From assembly GCF_011764485.1 (NCBI RefSeq), contig NZ_AP022848.1, forward strand, positions 124,001 to 188,000: DNA of 64,000 bases, read 5' to 3'. Positions 34,463 to 43,209 of the stretch are shown here, piece by piece. This DNA is from Bosea sp. ANAM02 (GTDB lineage Bacteria; Pseudomonadota; Alphaproteobacteria; Rhizobiales; Beijerinckiaceae). The position numbers and the translations under genes were made by a program. The notes under the pieces are model-generated. The model ran no database searches and was not told the origin of the DNA. It saw only the letters and a program-made list of their open reading frames with translations. Position 1 is the first letter of the stretch; each line of letters begins with the position of its first letter.

Positions 34463-34483
34463 GGCCGGCCGGATCAGCCGGCC
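34463..34483. terminator. hairpin shared by convergent genes
   Basis: GGCCGGC (34463-34469) and GCCGGCC (34477-34483) flank CGGATCA, directly after the membrane-protein stop and across the stop of the Ada-like gene. The 11-nt gap between the genes leaves little room for any other terminator. Confidence 0.4.
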
Positions 34484-35451
34484 GCGGTCTGCCCGGCTTC
34501 CCAGCCGAGGATGGCGCGCTTGCGCGTCAGGCCCCAGTGATAGCCGGTCAGCGCGCCGGATTTGCCGATGACGCGATGGCAGGGGACCACGAAGGAGATC
34601 GGGTTCTTGCCGACCGCCATGCCGACGGCCCTCGCCGCGCTGGGCTTGCCGATATGGTTGGCGACCTCGCCATAGGTGGTGGCGCAGCCGACCGGGATGC
34701 GCAGCAGCGTCTCCCAGACCCGGACCTCGAAATCGGTGCCGATCAGCACGACGCGCAGGGGCGTCTCCGGCGACCAGGCCCTAGGCTCGAAGATGCGCGC
34801 GGCATAGGGTGCGGTCTGGACCGGGTCGTAGTGGTAATCGGCATGGGGCCAGCGCCGCATCATGTCGGCCAGCGCCTCGGCCCGGCCGCCGACGACCTTG
34901 CCGCCATCGGCACTGTTCGAGACCCAGCCGAGCCCGGCGAGGCCGCGCTCCGTGATCACCACCAGCGCCTCGCCGAAGGGCGATGCGTGGAAGCCGTAGG
35001 AGAGCTTCAGCCCCTCGCCGCCGGTCTTCCATTCGCCGGGCGACATCGCCTCATGCGTCACGAAGAGATCGTGCAGGCGGCCTGGGCCGGAGAGGCCGAC
35101 TTCCAGCGCCGTATCGAGGATGCTGGCGGAGGAGGAGAGCAGCCCCTTGGCATGGTCGAGCGTGATCGCCTGCAGGAAAGCCTTCGGGGTCAGCCCGCAC
35201 CAGCGCCGGAAGAGATGGTGGACATCGGTCGGGGTCGCGCCGGCGGCTTCCGCGATCGCCTCGATCGTCGGCTGCTCGCGCCAGTTATGGGTGATGAAGG
35301 AGAGGATGCGCCGGACGGTGTCGTAGTCGGAGCCGGGCGCGACGGCCGGGAAGTCGGCCTCGCTGGGCATGGCCTCGGCGGCACGCGCCAGCACCGCATT
35401 GGAGAAGCGCGTCGGGGTCATCGCCGTTTTCATGGGGGCATGCGCGTTCAT
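34474..35451 (-). CDS. AraC-type helix-turn-helix / O6-alkylguanine-DNA methyltransferase fusion (Ada-like)
   Basis: A 325-residue protein. Residues about 40-145 are an AraC-type DNA-binding domain (IEAIAEAAGATPTDVHHLFR, FLQAITLDHAKGLL). Residues about 150-325 form the alkyltransferase with the acceptor-Cys motif VVPCHRVIGKSGALTGYHWG and the helix-turn-helix VGCATTYGEVANHIGKP. The acceptor Cys removes methyl groups from O6-methylguanine irreversibly. It lacks the N-terminal zinc domain that senses methylphosphotriesters in E. coli Ada, so it may repair without classic Ada induction. It converges with the membrane-protein gene. Confidence 0.9.
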   Translation of the reverse strand: MNAHAPMKTAMTPTRFSNAVLARAAEAMPSEADFPAVAPGSDYDTVRRILSFITHNWREQPTIEAIAEAAGATPTDVHHLFRRWCGLTPKAFLQAITLDHAKGLLSSSASILDTALEVGLSGPGRLHDLFVTHEAMSPGEWKTGGEGLKLSYGFHASPFGEALVVITERGLAGLGWVSNSADGGKVVGGRAEALADMMRRWPHADYHYDPVQTAPYAARIFEPRAWSPETPLRVVLIGTDFEVRVWETLLRIPVGCATTYGEVANHIGKPSAARAVGMAVGKNPISFVVPCHRVIGKSGALTGYHWGLTRKRAILGWEAGQTAAG

Positions 35452-35558
35452 GTGAGCCTCGCATCATTCGTCATGATGCGAATCTAGGGCGCCCACCATG
35501 CCGTTCCCACCCGAAAGCTGGCAAGCGCGGGGTTGCCCTCCACATCGTCCCAATCCTC

Positions 35559-35673
35559 AGCCCTCATCCTGAGGGGCCGCGAAGCGGCGTCTCGAAGGAT
35601 GGTCCAGATGGTTCTGGAGCCTCCCGGAACATCCTTCGAGACGGCCCTTGCGGGCCTCCTCAGGATGAGGGCT
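35559..35673. repeat. intergenic palindromic repeat, family A
   Basis: A 115-bp copy beginning AGCCCTCATCCTGAGGGGCC and ending CTCAGGATGAGGGCT, with inner GCGTCTCGAAGGATG blocks. It lies between the divergent Ada-like and methyltransferase genes and ends 10 nt before the methyltransferase ATG. Confidence 0.88.
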
Positions 35674-35682
35674 CATAGGGTC

Positions 35683-36285
35683 ATGACTTCCTCCGCCGAC
35701 GCCGTCATCGACCTCTACCAGCGCCATGCCGCGACCTATGACGGCTTGCGCGGCAAGCTGCTGATGGAAGGCCCCTGGCTCGCGCGTTTCCGGGCCCTGC
35801 TCGCGCCCGGCGCCACGGTCCTCGATATCGGCTGCGGCACCGGCCAGCCGATCGCCCGCCATCTCGGCGAGCAGGGCCATGCCGTCACCGGCATCGATTC
35901 CGCTCCGGCGATGATCGCGCTGTGTCAGAAGCGCTTCCCCGAAGGCGACTGGCAGGTCGCCGACATGCGCAAGCTCGCGCTCGGGCGCCGCTTCGGCGGG
36001 CTGATCGCCTGGGATTCCTTCTTCCACCTGACGCCCGAAGACCAGCGCGGGATGTTCCCGATCTTCGCGGCGCATGCGGCGCCGGGCGCGGCCCTGCTCT
36101 TCACGAGTGGCCCAGCCCATGGCGAGGCGATCGGCATCTTCGAGGGCGAGGCGCTGTATCATGGCAGCCTCGACGCTGGGGAATACCGGGCATTGCTGGC
36201 GCAGAACGGCTTTTCCGTCGTCGACCACATCGTCGAGGACCAAAGCTGCGGCGGCCATACGATCTGGCTCGCCAGAGCGGCTTAA
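35683..36285 (+). CDS. class I SAM-dependent methyltransferase
   Basis: A 200-residue methyltransferase: AVIDLYQRHAATYDGLRGKL at the N-terminus, SAM motif I TVLDIGCGTGQPIARHL, GIDSAPAMIALC as the acidic loop, WQVADMRKL, and GLIAWDSFFHLTPEDQ. Substrate unknown; similar small enzymes act on metabolites. The ATG at 35683 has only a weak TAGGG upstream; an in-frame ATG at 35665 lies inside the repeat arm. The stop overlaps the DUF2244 stop tail to tail by 4 nt. Confidence 0.85.
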   Translation: MTSSADAVIDLYQRHAATYDGLRGKLLMEGPWLARFRALLAPGATVLDIGCGTGQPIARHLGEQGHAVTGIDSAPAMIALCQKRFPEGDWQVADMRKLALGRRFGGLIAWDSFFHLTPEDQRGMFPIFAAHAAPGAALLFTSGPAHGEAIGIFEGEALYHGSLDAGEYRALLAQNGFSVVDHIVEDQSCGGHTIWLARAA

Positions 36286-36809
36286 GGCGCGCCGTAATCC
36301 GGGCCGCGGCGGGCGCTCGACAGGGCCGAGCCCAGCGCATCGGCAAAGCCAGCGCGCTCATGCGGCGACAGCGCGGAGGCGACCGCGACGCTCTGCCCGC
36401 GCGAGACCAGCTTCAGGCCGAGCAGGCCGTAATCCTCGTCGGTCTGGCGTTCGAGCCTCGTCCAGATCGGATTGAAGCGCCAGACCGTCTCGCGGCCGTG
36501 ATGCGAAACCTTGCGCAGGAAAACCTCCAGCGGCGTCACCACGATGCGCTCGAAGGCGCGCGCATGGCGGAAATTAACATGAAAGGCGACGAAGAGCGCG
36601 ACGACATCGATGCCGAAGAAGCCGGCGACCGGCCAGGCGCCGAGCACGACAAAGGGGATCGAGGAGATCACGCTCGCCAGGCAGACCAGCGTCATCACGA
36701 TGCGGAAGCCGTTCTGGCCGAGCGAGCGATGCGGCGTGATCGTCGCGTCGAATACCGGCCGCTGCGACGCGTCCGCCATCTTGCTGCCAGGGCTATTGCC
36801 GGGGGTCAT
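36282..36809 (-). CDS. DUF2244 domain-containing membrane protein
   Basis: A 175-residue protein of the DUF2244 family. Two adjacent hydrophobic segments (about residues 35-52 and 55-80: IVMTLVCLASVISSIPFVVL and AGFFGIDVVALFVAF) form a hairpin in the inner membrane. The C-terminal part has FERIVVTPLEVFLRKVSHHG, WRFNPIWTRLE and GLKLVSRGQSVAVASALSPH, typical of the family. Function is unknown. Start ATG 36809; ATG 36779 is possible. It is divergent from nth with only 20 nt between starts. Confidence 0.85.
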   Translation of the reverse strand: MTPGNSPGSKMADASQRPVFDATITPHRSLGQNGFRIVMTLVCLASVISSIPFVVLGAWPVAGFFGIDVVALFVAFHVNFRHARAFERIVVTPLEVFLRKVSHHGRETVWRFNPIWTRLERQTDEDYGLLGLKLVSRGQSVAVASALSPHERAGFADALGSALSSARRGPDYGAP

Positions 36810-36829
36810 GCGGTGATTATAACGCCGTC

Positions 36830-37543
36830 ATGGATCAACGGAACAGGCCCCCTCGCGCCGCGGCGCCGGCAAAACGCATCACGTTGACGGGACCTCGGCC
36901 GCGCGCTCGCAAGCCGGCCGAGATCCACGAGATCTTCCGCCGCTTCCAGGCTGCCAATCCCGAGCCCAAGGGCGAACTGGACCACACCAACGCCTTCACG
37001 CTGCTGGTCGCCGTCGTGCTCTCGGCGCAGGCCACCGATGCCGGCGTCAACAAGGCGACGCGGGCCCTCTTCGCCATCGCCGACACACCGGAGAAGATGC
37101 TGGCGCTGGGCGAGGAGACCGTGCGCGAGCACGTCAAGACGATCGGCCTCTTCCGCACCAAGGCGAAGAACGTGATCGCGCTCTGCGAGCGGCTGATCGC
37201 GGAGTTCGGCGGCGAGGTGCCGGCGACGCGCGAGGCTCTGGAGAGCCTGCCCGGCGTCGGCCGCAAGACCGCCAATGTCGTGCTCAACATCGCCTTCGGC
37301 GAGATCACGCACGCGGTCGACACCCATGTCTTCCGCATCGCCAACCGCCTGCGCATCGCGCCGGGCAGGAACGTGCTGCAGGTCGAGCTCGGGCTGGAGA
37401 AGGCCGTGCCGCCCGAATTCGGCCGGCACGCCCATCACTGGCTGATCCTGCACGGGCGCTATACCTGCAAGGCGCTGCGCCCCGAATGCCTGCGCTGCAT
37501 CCAGAACGACCTCTGCGATTCCGCCGACAAGCGCATCGCCTGA
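36830..37543 (+). CDS. nth: endonuclease III
   Basis: A 237-residue DNA glycosylase/AP lyase for oxidised pyrimidines. The helix-hairpin-helix is LESLPGVGRKTANVVLN with the catalytic Lys, and the catalytic Asp is in HAVDTHVFRIANRL. The [4Fe-4S] cluster ligands are C-x6-C-x2-C-x5-C in CKALRPECLRCIQNDLC. It has a basic N-terminal extension of about 25 residues. A family A repeat follows. Confidence 0.96.
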   Translation: MDQRNRPPRAAAPAKRITLTGPRPRARKPAEIHEIFRRFQAANPEPKGELDHTNAFTLLVAVVLSAQATDAGVNKATRALFAIADTPEKMLALGEETVREHVKTIGLFRTKAKNVIALCERLIAEFGGEVPATREALESLPGVGRKTANVVLNIAFGEITHAVDTHVFRIANRLRIAPGRNVLQVELGLEKAVPPEFGRHAHHWLILHGRYTCKALRPECLRCIQNDLCDSADKRIA

Positions 37544-37592
37544 ATCTGCGAAGGATCCGCCGGACGGCGGCTTGGAATCGGTTCGGAAATGC

Positions 37593-37710
37593 AGCCCTTA
37601 TCCTGAGGAGCAGCCAAAGGCTGCGTCTCGAAGGATGCTCCAGATAGTTCCGGAGCTTCCTCGACCATCCTTCGAGACGCCGCGTTCCGCGGCTCCTCAG
37701 GATGAGGGCT
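37593..37710. repeat. intergenic palindromic repeat, family A
   Basis: A 118-bp copy beginning AGCCCTTATCCTGAGGAGC and ending GCTCCTCAGGATGAGGGCT. It fills the convergent gap between nth (ends 37543) and the hydroxyacid dehydrogenase (stop 37735). Confidence 0.88.
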
Positions 37711-37734
37711 CGGAGAATGTTTTCGAACAGGCGC

Positions 37735-38679
37735 TCAGTAGCCCCGCGCCGGATCGACCACGTTGAGCAGCGGCTCGCCCGCCTCCAGACGGCCGATCTG
37801 CTGGGCGACGGCGGTGGCGATCGCCTCGGGCTCCGACATCGCCGAGTTATGCGGCGTCACCGTCACGCCCGGATGGCTCCAGAGCCGGGAATCCGCCGGC
37901 AGCGGCTCGGTCTCGAAGACGTCGAGCGTCGCCCCCTTGAGCGTGCCGGCATCGAGCGCGGCGAGGATATCGTCCGCGACCTGCAGGCCTCCGCGCCCGG
38001 CATTGATCAGGAACGGCCCGCCAAGGCGCCCGCCCTGCGCGAGGCCGGAGAGCATCTCGGCATTGATGATGCCGCGCGTGTCCGGGGTCAGCGGCAGCAG
38101 GCTGACGAGGATGTCGGTCCGGCCGAGGAAGGCCTTCATGCCGTCCTCGCCGGAGAAGGTCTGCAAGCCCTCGATGGTCTTGGGCGAACGGCTCCAGCCG
38201 GCGACGTCGAAGCCCATGACCGCGAGCTTGCGGGCGGCATCCTGGCCGAGCTCGCCCAGCCCCATGATACCGACACGGACCGAGCGGGCGGCCGGCTGGT
38301 TGCGGTCGTCGTCCCAGAGCTTTTCGCGCTGCTGGCTATCATAGCGGCGCTGCTGACGCAGATAGCTCAGGCAATGCAGGACGATGTACTCGCTCATCCG
38401 CGTCGTCAGGTCGGGATCGACGATGCGCGCGATCGGCGCGGCCGGCAGCTTGTCGTCGGCGAAGAGGAAATCGACGCCGGCGCCCAACGAGAAGATCGCT
38501 GCGAGATTGGGCAGGCCGGTCAGGCTGCCGGGCGGGTGCTTCCAGCTCGCGACATAATGGACGGCGCGACGGTCGAAGGGCTCGCCGAGGACGACGATCG
38601 GCATATCCGGCAGCAGCGCCTGGAAGCGCGCGCGCCAATCCTCGACATGCCAGCCCGTCATGGCCAGAAGCAGACTCAT
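37735..38679 (-). CDS. D-2-hydroxyacid dehydrogenase (glyoxylate/hydroxypyruvate reductase A type)
   Basis: A 314-residue NAD(P)-dependent dehydrogenase. The nucleotide-binding motif is [20 protein letters not shown]. Substrate and catalytic parts are [59 protein letters not shown] and the catalytic His in [14 protein letters not shown]. The sequence is close to GhrA, which reduces glyoxylate and hydroxypyruvate. Its ATG overlaps the deoA stop (ATGA), so it is co-translated with the nucleoside salvage operon. Confidence 0.88.
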   Translation of the reverse strand: MSLLLAMTGWHVEDWRARFQALLPDMPIVVLGEPFDRRAVHYVASWKHPPGSLTGLPNLAAIFSLGAGVDFLFADDKLPAAPIARIVDPDLTTRMSEYIVLHCLSYLRQQRRYDSQQREKLWDDDRNQPAARSVRVGIMGLGELGQDAARKLAVMGFDVAGWSRSPKTIEGLQTFSGEDGMKAFLGRTDILVSLLPLTPDTRGIINAEMLSGLAQGGRLGGPFLINAGRGGLQVADDILAALDAGTLKGATLDVFETEPLPADSRLWSHPGVTVTPHNSAMSEPEAIATAVAQQIGRLEAGEPLLNVVDPARGY

Positions 38680-40001
38680 CCCGTAACCCTCTCCGTCAAC
38701 CGTTCCGCGACCAGCGGGCCGCGCGCCGCACCCTCTCCGATCCGGTAGGCCTTGCGCAAGCGCTCGCTCGCCGCAGCGTGACCGGCCTCGTCGCGGGCAT
38801 GGACGATGCCGAGCGGCCGGTCGGCCCCGACCGCATCGCCGATCCCCGCCAGCGCGACGATGCCGACGGCATGGTCGATCGGGTCCTGCGGGCGCACGCG
38901 GCCGCCGCCGAGCGCAACGACCGCGAGTCCGACGGCGCGGGTATCGACGGAGGCGACCGTGCCGGCCGTCTCGGGATAGACCGGTTTCACGACCGGCGCG
39001 GCGGCGAGATGCTTCTGCGGCGCTTCCAGCAGGTCGGCCGGGCCGCCGAGCGCCACGATCATGCGGGCGAAGCGCTCGGCCGCCGCGCCCGAGGCGAAGG
39101 CCTGCTCGATCTTGGCGCGGGCGGCGTCGAGGTCCGGGGCGAGCTTGCCGAGCAGCAGCATCTCGGCGGCGAGCGCCACCGTGACCTCGTGGAAGCGCGG
39201 CTCACGGCGCCGGCCGGTCAGGTGATCGAGCGCATAGGCGACCTCGAGCGCATTGCCGGCGGCCGATGCGAGCGGCTCGCTCATGTCGGTGAGCAGGGCG
39301 GTCGTCGGCATGCCCGCACCGTTAGCGACGCCGACCAGCGCCTGCGCCAAAGCCTGCGCCTTGCCGTAATCCGGCAGGAAAGCGCCGGAGCCGAACTTCA
39401 CGTCCATGGCGAGGCCGTGCAAGCCGGCGGCGAGCTTCTTCGACAGGATCGAGGCGGTGATCAGCGGCAGCGATTCCACCGTCGCGGTGACGTCGCGGAT
39501 GGCATAGAGGCGCTTGTCGGCCGGGGCGAGATCGGCGGTCTGGCCGATGATGGCGCAGCCGGCCTCGCGCACCACCTTGCGGAAGAGCTCGATGCCGGGC
39601 TGGGTGACATAGCCCGGCACCGCGTCGAGCTTGTCGAGCGTGCCGCCGGTATGGCCGAGGCCGCGCCCCGAGATCATCGGGACATGGCCGCCGCAGGCCG
39701 CGACCGCCGCCGCCAGGGGCAGGCTGACCGTATCGCCGACGCCGCCAGTCGAATGCTTGTCGAGGGCGGGACCGGGCAGGTCGTCCCAGCGCAGCACCGT
39801 GCCGGAATCGCGCATGGCGAGCGTCAGCGCCACGCGCTCGCGCTCGTTCATGCCGTTGAAATAGACCGCCATCGCGAAAGCCGCGGCCTGGCCCTCGCTG
39901 ACCGTGCCGTCCGGCAGGCCGGCGATGAGCTGGCGGATATCGGCCTCGGACAGTTCCGCACCGTCGCGCTTGGCGGCGATGATCTCCTGGGTCAGGCGCA
40001 T
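38676..40001 (-). CDS. deoA: thymidine phosphorylase
   Basis: A 441-residue pyrimidine-nucleoside phosphorylase that splits thymidine to thymine and deoxyribose-1-phosphate. Motifs are [20 protein letters not shown] at the N-terminus, [17 protein letters not shown] (phosphate site), [20 protein letters not shown] (family signature) and [20 protein letters not shown]. The ATG at 40001 shares a base with the deoC stop (TGATG). It is directly coupled to the hydroxyacid dehydrogenase downstream. Confidence 0.95.
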   Translation of the reverse strand: MRLTQEIIAAKRDGAELSEADIRQLIAGLPDGTVSEGQAAAFAMAVYFNGMNERERVALTLAMRDSGTVLRWDDLPGPALDKHSTGGVGDTVSLPLAAAVAACGGHVPMISGRGLGHTGGTLDKLDAVPGYVTQPGIELFRKVVREAGCAIIGQTADLAPADKRLYAIRDVTATVESLPLITASILSKKLAAGLHGLAMDVKFGSGAFLPDYGKAQALAQALVGVANGAGMPTTALLTDMSEPLASAAGNALEVAYALDHLTGRRREPRFHEVTVALAAEMLLLGKLAPDLDAARAKIEQAFASGAAAERFARMIVALGGPADLLEAPQKHLAAAPVVKPVYPETAGTVASVDTRAVGLAVVALGGGRVRPQDPIDHAVGIVALAGIGDAVGADRPLGIVHARDEAGHAAASERLRKAYRIGEGAARGPLVAERLTERVTG

Positions 40002-40762
40002 CAATAGCTCCCACGCGGCGCGGCATCGGGCGTAGCGCCATCGACAGCCTCGACCAGCGCGCCGTAAAGACCGCTGGCACCGAAGCGGAAACTCGTGGGC
40101 GTCGCCCAATCCTCCCCCATGATCGCGTCGGCAAGATCGAGATAGCGCCGGGCATCGGCCAGCGTCCTGATGCCGCCCGACGGCTTCAGCCCGATGGGGC
40201 GCCCCGCCTCCGCGATGACGTTCAGCATCACGCGGGCGGCGGGGATGCTGGCCGCATTCGTGGTCTTGCCGGTCGAGGTCTTGATGAAATCTGCACCGGA
40301 GGCGATGGCGAGCTCGGCCGTCGTCCTGACCTTGTCGAGATTGGGATATTCGCCGGTTTCCAGGATCACCTTCAGCCGTCGCTCTTCGCAGAGCATCTTG
40401 ACGTTGCGCACCATGGCCGCCGCCGCCGTGGTCTGGCCGGCGAGAACGGCCCGCCAGGGCAGGACGAGATCGATCTCGTCGGCGCCGGCCGCGAGCGCCT
40501 CCTCCGTCTCCCGCATCGCCGGAGCGATCGGCGTGTCGCCGTCGGGAAAATTGACCACCGTCGCGATGCGGACCGGGCCGTCACCGAGCTCGGCCCGGGC
40601 CGTCGCGACGAAACGCGGCCACAGGCACACGGCGGCGACGGGAACGGGGCCGGAGACGGCGCGGCGGCAGAGATCGCGGGCGCCCTCCGCCGTGGCATCG
40701 TCGGCGAGATCGGTAAGGTCGAGCAGGGCGAGCGCGCGCCGCGCGAGGTCGGTATCGGACAT
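40001..40762 (-). CDS. deoC: deoxyribose-phosphate aldolase
   Basis: A 253-residue class I aldolase that splits deoxyribose-5-phosphate to acetaldehyde and glyceraldehyde-3-phosphate. The Schiff-base Lys is in [16 protein letters not shown], with the helper Lys in [20 protein letters not shown]. Also [20 protein letters not shown] and [14 protein letters not shown]. It lies 3 nt from the PNP gene upstream and overlaps deoA. Confidence 0.95.
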   Translation of the reverse strand: MSDTDLARRALALLDLTDLADDATAEGARDLCRRAVSGPVPVAAVCLWPRFVATARAELGDGPVRIATVVNFPDGDTPIAPAMRETEEALAAGADEIDLVLPWRAVLAGQTTAAAAMVRNVKMLCEERRLKVILETGEYPNLDKVRTTAELAIASGADFIKTSTGKTTNAASIPAARVMLNVIAEAGRPIGLKPSGGIRTLADARRYLDLADAIMGEDWATPTSFRFGASGLYGALVEAVDGATPDAAPRGSY

Positions 40763-40765
40763 GGC

Positions 40766-41578
40766 TTACAACTCCGACAGGAAGGTGCGCAGCAGGCGCC
40801 TGAGCGCGCGCGAGGCCATGCCGGCCACGTCGCGCGTCTCCGCATGGTGCGGGGCGCCGCCATGCAGGCCGGCGCCCATATTGGTGACGATGGAGAGGCC
40901 GGCGACGCGGATATCGTAACGCCGCGCCAGGATCACTTCCGGCACGGTCGACATCCCGACGAGATCCGCGCCCAGCATCTTCGCCATGCGGATTTCGGCG
41001 GGGGTTTCGAAGCTTGGCCCGGTGAACCACATATAGACGCCTTCGCCCAACGGCACGCCGGCATTCGCTGCGGCTCGCTTCAGCCGCCCGCGCAGCAGCG
41101 GGTCGTAGGCATCGACCATCGGCACGAAGCGGCCATCACCCCGGTCGCCGATCAGCGGATTGGGGCCGTTCAGATTGATATGGTCGGTGATCAGGGCGAG
41201 GCTGCCCGGCCCCATCTCCGCCGACAGCGACCCCGCCGCATTGGTCAGGATCAGCGGCGGCGAACCGAAGGCTGCGAGCAAGCCGAGCGGCACGCGCATC
41301 ACCGCCGAATCGCCGCCCTCGTAGTAATGGGCGCGCCCCTGGTAGATCAGCACCTTGCGGCCGAAGAGCGTGCCGTAGCAGAGCTGGCGGGCATGGCCGG
41401 AGACCTCGCCCCGTGGGAAACCGGGGATATCGGCATATGGAATATGGATCGCGTCCTGCACGTCCTCCACGATCGCGCCGAGCCCGGTGCCGAGAACCAG
41501 CGCGCATTCGATCGGGCCGTCGACTCCCTTGTCGATCAGTGCCGATGCCGCTCGGTCGAAGGCCGGATCGGCCACCAT
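40766..41578 (-). CDS. punA: purine-nucleoside phosphorylase (trimeric, PunA type)
   Basis: A 270-residue trimeric purine nucleoside phosphorylase. Family features are ALVLGTGLGAIVEDVQD, PGFPRGEVSGHARQL (phosphate and ribose site), LIYQGRAHYYEGGDS, LTNAAGSL, FTGPSFETPAEIRM and VGMSTVPEVILARRY (with the typical MST). It produces free purine base and (deoxy)ribose-1-phosphate. AAAGGAG lies just upstream of ATG 41578. In one operon with cdd, deoC and deoA. Confidence 0.93.
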   Translation of the reverse strand: MVADPAFDRAASALIDKGVDGPIECALVLGTGLGAIVEDVQDAIHIPYADIPGFPRGEVSGHARQLCYGTLFGRKVLIYQGRAHYYEGGDSAVMRVPLGLLAAFGSPPLILTNAAGSLSAEMGPGSLALITDHINLNGPNPLIGDRGDGRFVPMVDAYDPLLRGRLKRAAANAGVPLGEGVYMWFTGPSFETPAEIRMAKMLGADLVGMSTVPEVILARRYDIRVAGLSIVTNMGAGLHGGAPHHAETRDVAGMASRALRRLLRTFLSEL

Positions 41579-41614
41579 CGCACGCTCCTTTCCGGCCGCA
41601 GCAGCAGCCTCAAA

Positions 41615-42043
41615 TCACCGCGGCAAATTGGCCGGTCCGAAGGAGGCTGGCAACAGCTCCTCCAGCGTGAAGCGCGCGCGGATGCCCTCAGGACCGGCTA
41701 TCGCGATCGGCGTCTCCGGCGCCGCGAATTCGCGGATGCGCTGGCGGCAGGCGCCGCAGGGCGTGACCAGCTCGGCACCCTCGCCGAAGACGAGCACTGC
41801 GCGGATCGCTCGGCCGCCGGCCGCGATCATCGCGGCGATCGCTCCGGCCTCGGCACAGGAGCCGACGGGATAGGCGGCGTTCTCGACATTGCAGCCGGCA
41901 TGGACCGCGCCGTCATCGGCCAGCAGCGCGGCCCCGACCTTGAAGCGCGAATAGGGCGCGTAGGCGCGCGGCTGGATGGCGGCAGCGGCGGCGAACAGGG
42001 CCTCGAAATCGGGTTCGGCCGACAATTCAGCGTTCCTTGACAT
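41615..42043 (-). CDS. cdd: cytidine deaminase
   Basis: A 142-residue tetramer-class deaminase that converts (deoxy)cytidine to (deoxy)uridine. Zinc and catalytic residues are in CAEAGAIAAMI (Cys-Ala-Glu) and TPCGACRQRIREF (PCxxC); the substrate loop is AGCNVENAAYPVG. The start ATG 42043 lies 17 nt inside the permease gene, so the two overlap and are co-translated. Confidence 0.95.
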   Translation of the reverse strand: MSRNAELSAEPDFEALFAAAAAIQPRAYAPYSRFKVGAALLADDGAVHAGCNVENAAYPVGSCAEAGAIAAMIAAGGRAIRAVLVFGEGAELVTPCGACRQRIREFAAPETPIAIAGPEGIRARFTLEELLPASFGPANLPR

Positions 42044-43001
42044 AGGGCAGGCCGGAGGCCCTGGGCGGCGTCGCCTTGCCGATGAAGCCGGCGAGCAGGA
42101 CGATGGTCATCAGATAGGGCAAGGCCTGGATCGCTTCCACCGGCACGAGGCCGATGCCGGGCAATGTCACGCCCTGAAGCCGGATCGCGACGGCGTCGAG
42201 CAGGCCGAAGAGCAGGCAGGCGCCGAGCGCAGGCCAGGGCCGCCAATTGGCGAAGATCACGGCGGCGAGCGCGATGAAACCGCGCCCCGCCGTCATATGC
42301 GGCAGGAAGCCGGCGGATTGCGCGACGGCGAGATAGGTGCCGCCGATGCCGCAGAGCAGGCCGCAGATCGCGACGGCGCCGTAGCGCAGGCCGGCGACCG
42401 AGATGCCGGCCGTGTCGACCGCCGCCGGGTTCTCGCCGACCGCGCGGATGCGCAGGCCGAAGCGGGTGCGCTTCAGGACGAAAGCGGTGACGATGACGCA
42501 GAGCAGCGCGAGATAAGCCGGCGCGCCATGGCCGGAGACGACCTCGTCATAGATCAGGCCGAGCCCGGGGACGTTCTCGTGGGCCCAGCGGGCGAAGGGC
42601 AGGGTGATCTCGCCAAAGCGGGCCGGGCCTTCGAGCGAGGGCGTGCGCCCGCCCTGCCCGTACCAGGCATTGCCGAGGATGACGGTCAGCCCCGCCGCCA
42701 GCATGTTGATGGCGACGCCGGAGACGATCTGGTTGCCGCGCCAGGTGATGGCGGCGAAGCCATGGACCAACGCCAGCGCCAAGGCGGCAAGGATGCCGGT
42801 GCCGAGCCCGATCCAGGCCGAGCCGGTGACGAAGGCCGCGACCGCCGAGGCGAAGGCGGCGATCAGCATCTTGCCCTCGAGGCCGATATCGACGACGCCG
42901 GCCCGCTCCGACCACAAGCCCGCCATCGCCGCGCAGATCAGCGGGATCGACAGGCGGATGGTCGAATCGAGAATGACGGCGACGAGCTGGAGCAGATCCA
43001 T
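42027..43001 (-). CDS. nucleoside ABC transporter permease (BmpA-associated, YufQ/NupC-like)
   Basis: A 324-residue inner-membrane permease of the branched-chain/simple-sugar class with about eight to nine hydrophobic segments. Motifs are VVDIGLEGKMLIAAF, TWRGNQIVSGVAINMLAAGL, RTRFGLRIRAVGENPAAVDT (ATPase-contact loop) and GGTYLAVAQSAGFLPHMTAG. It pairs with the other permease gene in this operon. ATG 43001 is used; a long open frame upstream runs through the repeat and is not coding. Confidence 0.9.
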   Translation of the reverse strand: MDLLQLVAVILDSTIRLSIPLICAAMAGLWSERAGVVDIGLEGKMLIAAFASAVAAFVTGSAWIGLGTGILAALALALVHGFAAITWRGNQIVSGVAINMLAAGLTVILGNAWYGQGGRTPSLEGPARFGEITLPFARWAHENVPGLGLIYDEVVSGHGAPAYLALLCVIVTAFVLKRTRFGLRIRAVGENPAAVDTAGISVAGLRYGAVAICGLLCGIGGTYLAVAQSAGFLPHMTAGRGFIALAAVIFANWRPWPALGACLLFGLLDAVAIRLQGVTLPGIGLVPVEAIQALPYLMTIVLLAGFIGKATPPRASGLPYVKER

Positions 43002-43036
43002 CAGGCCGCTCCTGGGATAAAGCGAGGACCCTCGCC

Positions 43037-43188
43037 CATCATTCCGGGGCAGGCCGAAGGCCTGAGCCCGGAACCCATGAACTCGGGGCTGAATCGCTCG
43101 GACTGATCGGCACCCGCCGCGCCTCTTTCGGAAAGTTCCGGCGGATATGGATTCCGGGCTCTTCGCTGCGCGAAGCCCCGGAATGCCG
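43037..43188. repeat. intergenic palindromic repeat, family B, inside the nucleoside operon
   Basis: About 150 bp starting CATCATTCCGGGGCAGGCCG and ending GCGCGAAGCCCCGGAATG, with an extra insert in the middle. It separates the two permease genes, an unusual place for an element of this size. Confidence 0.8.
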
Positions 43189-43209
43189 GCGAGTGTCCGA
43201 GTTTGATCA

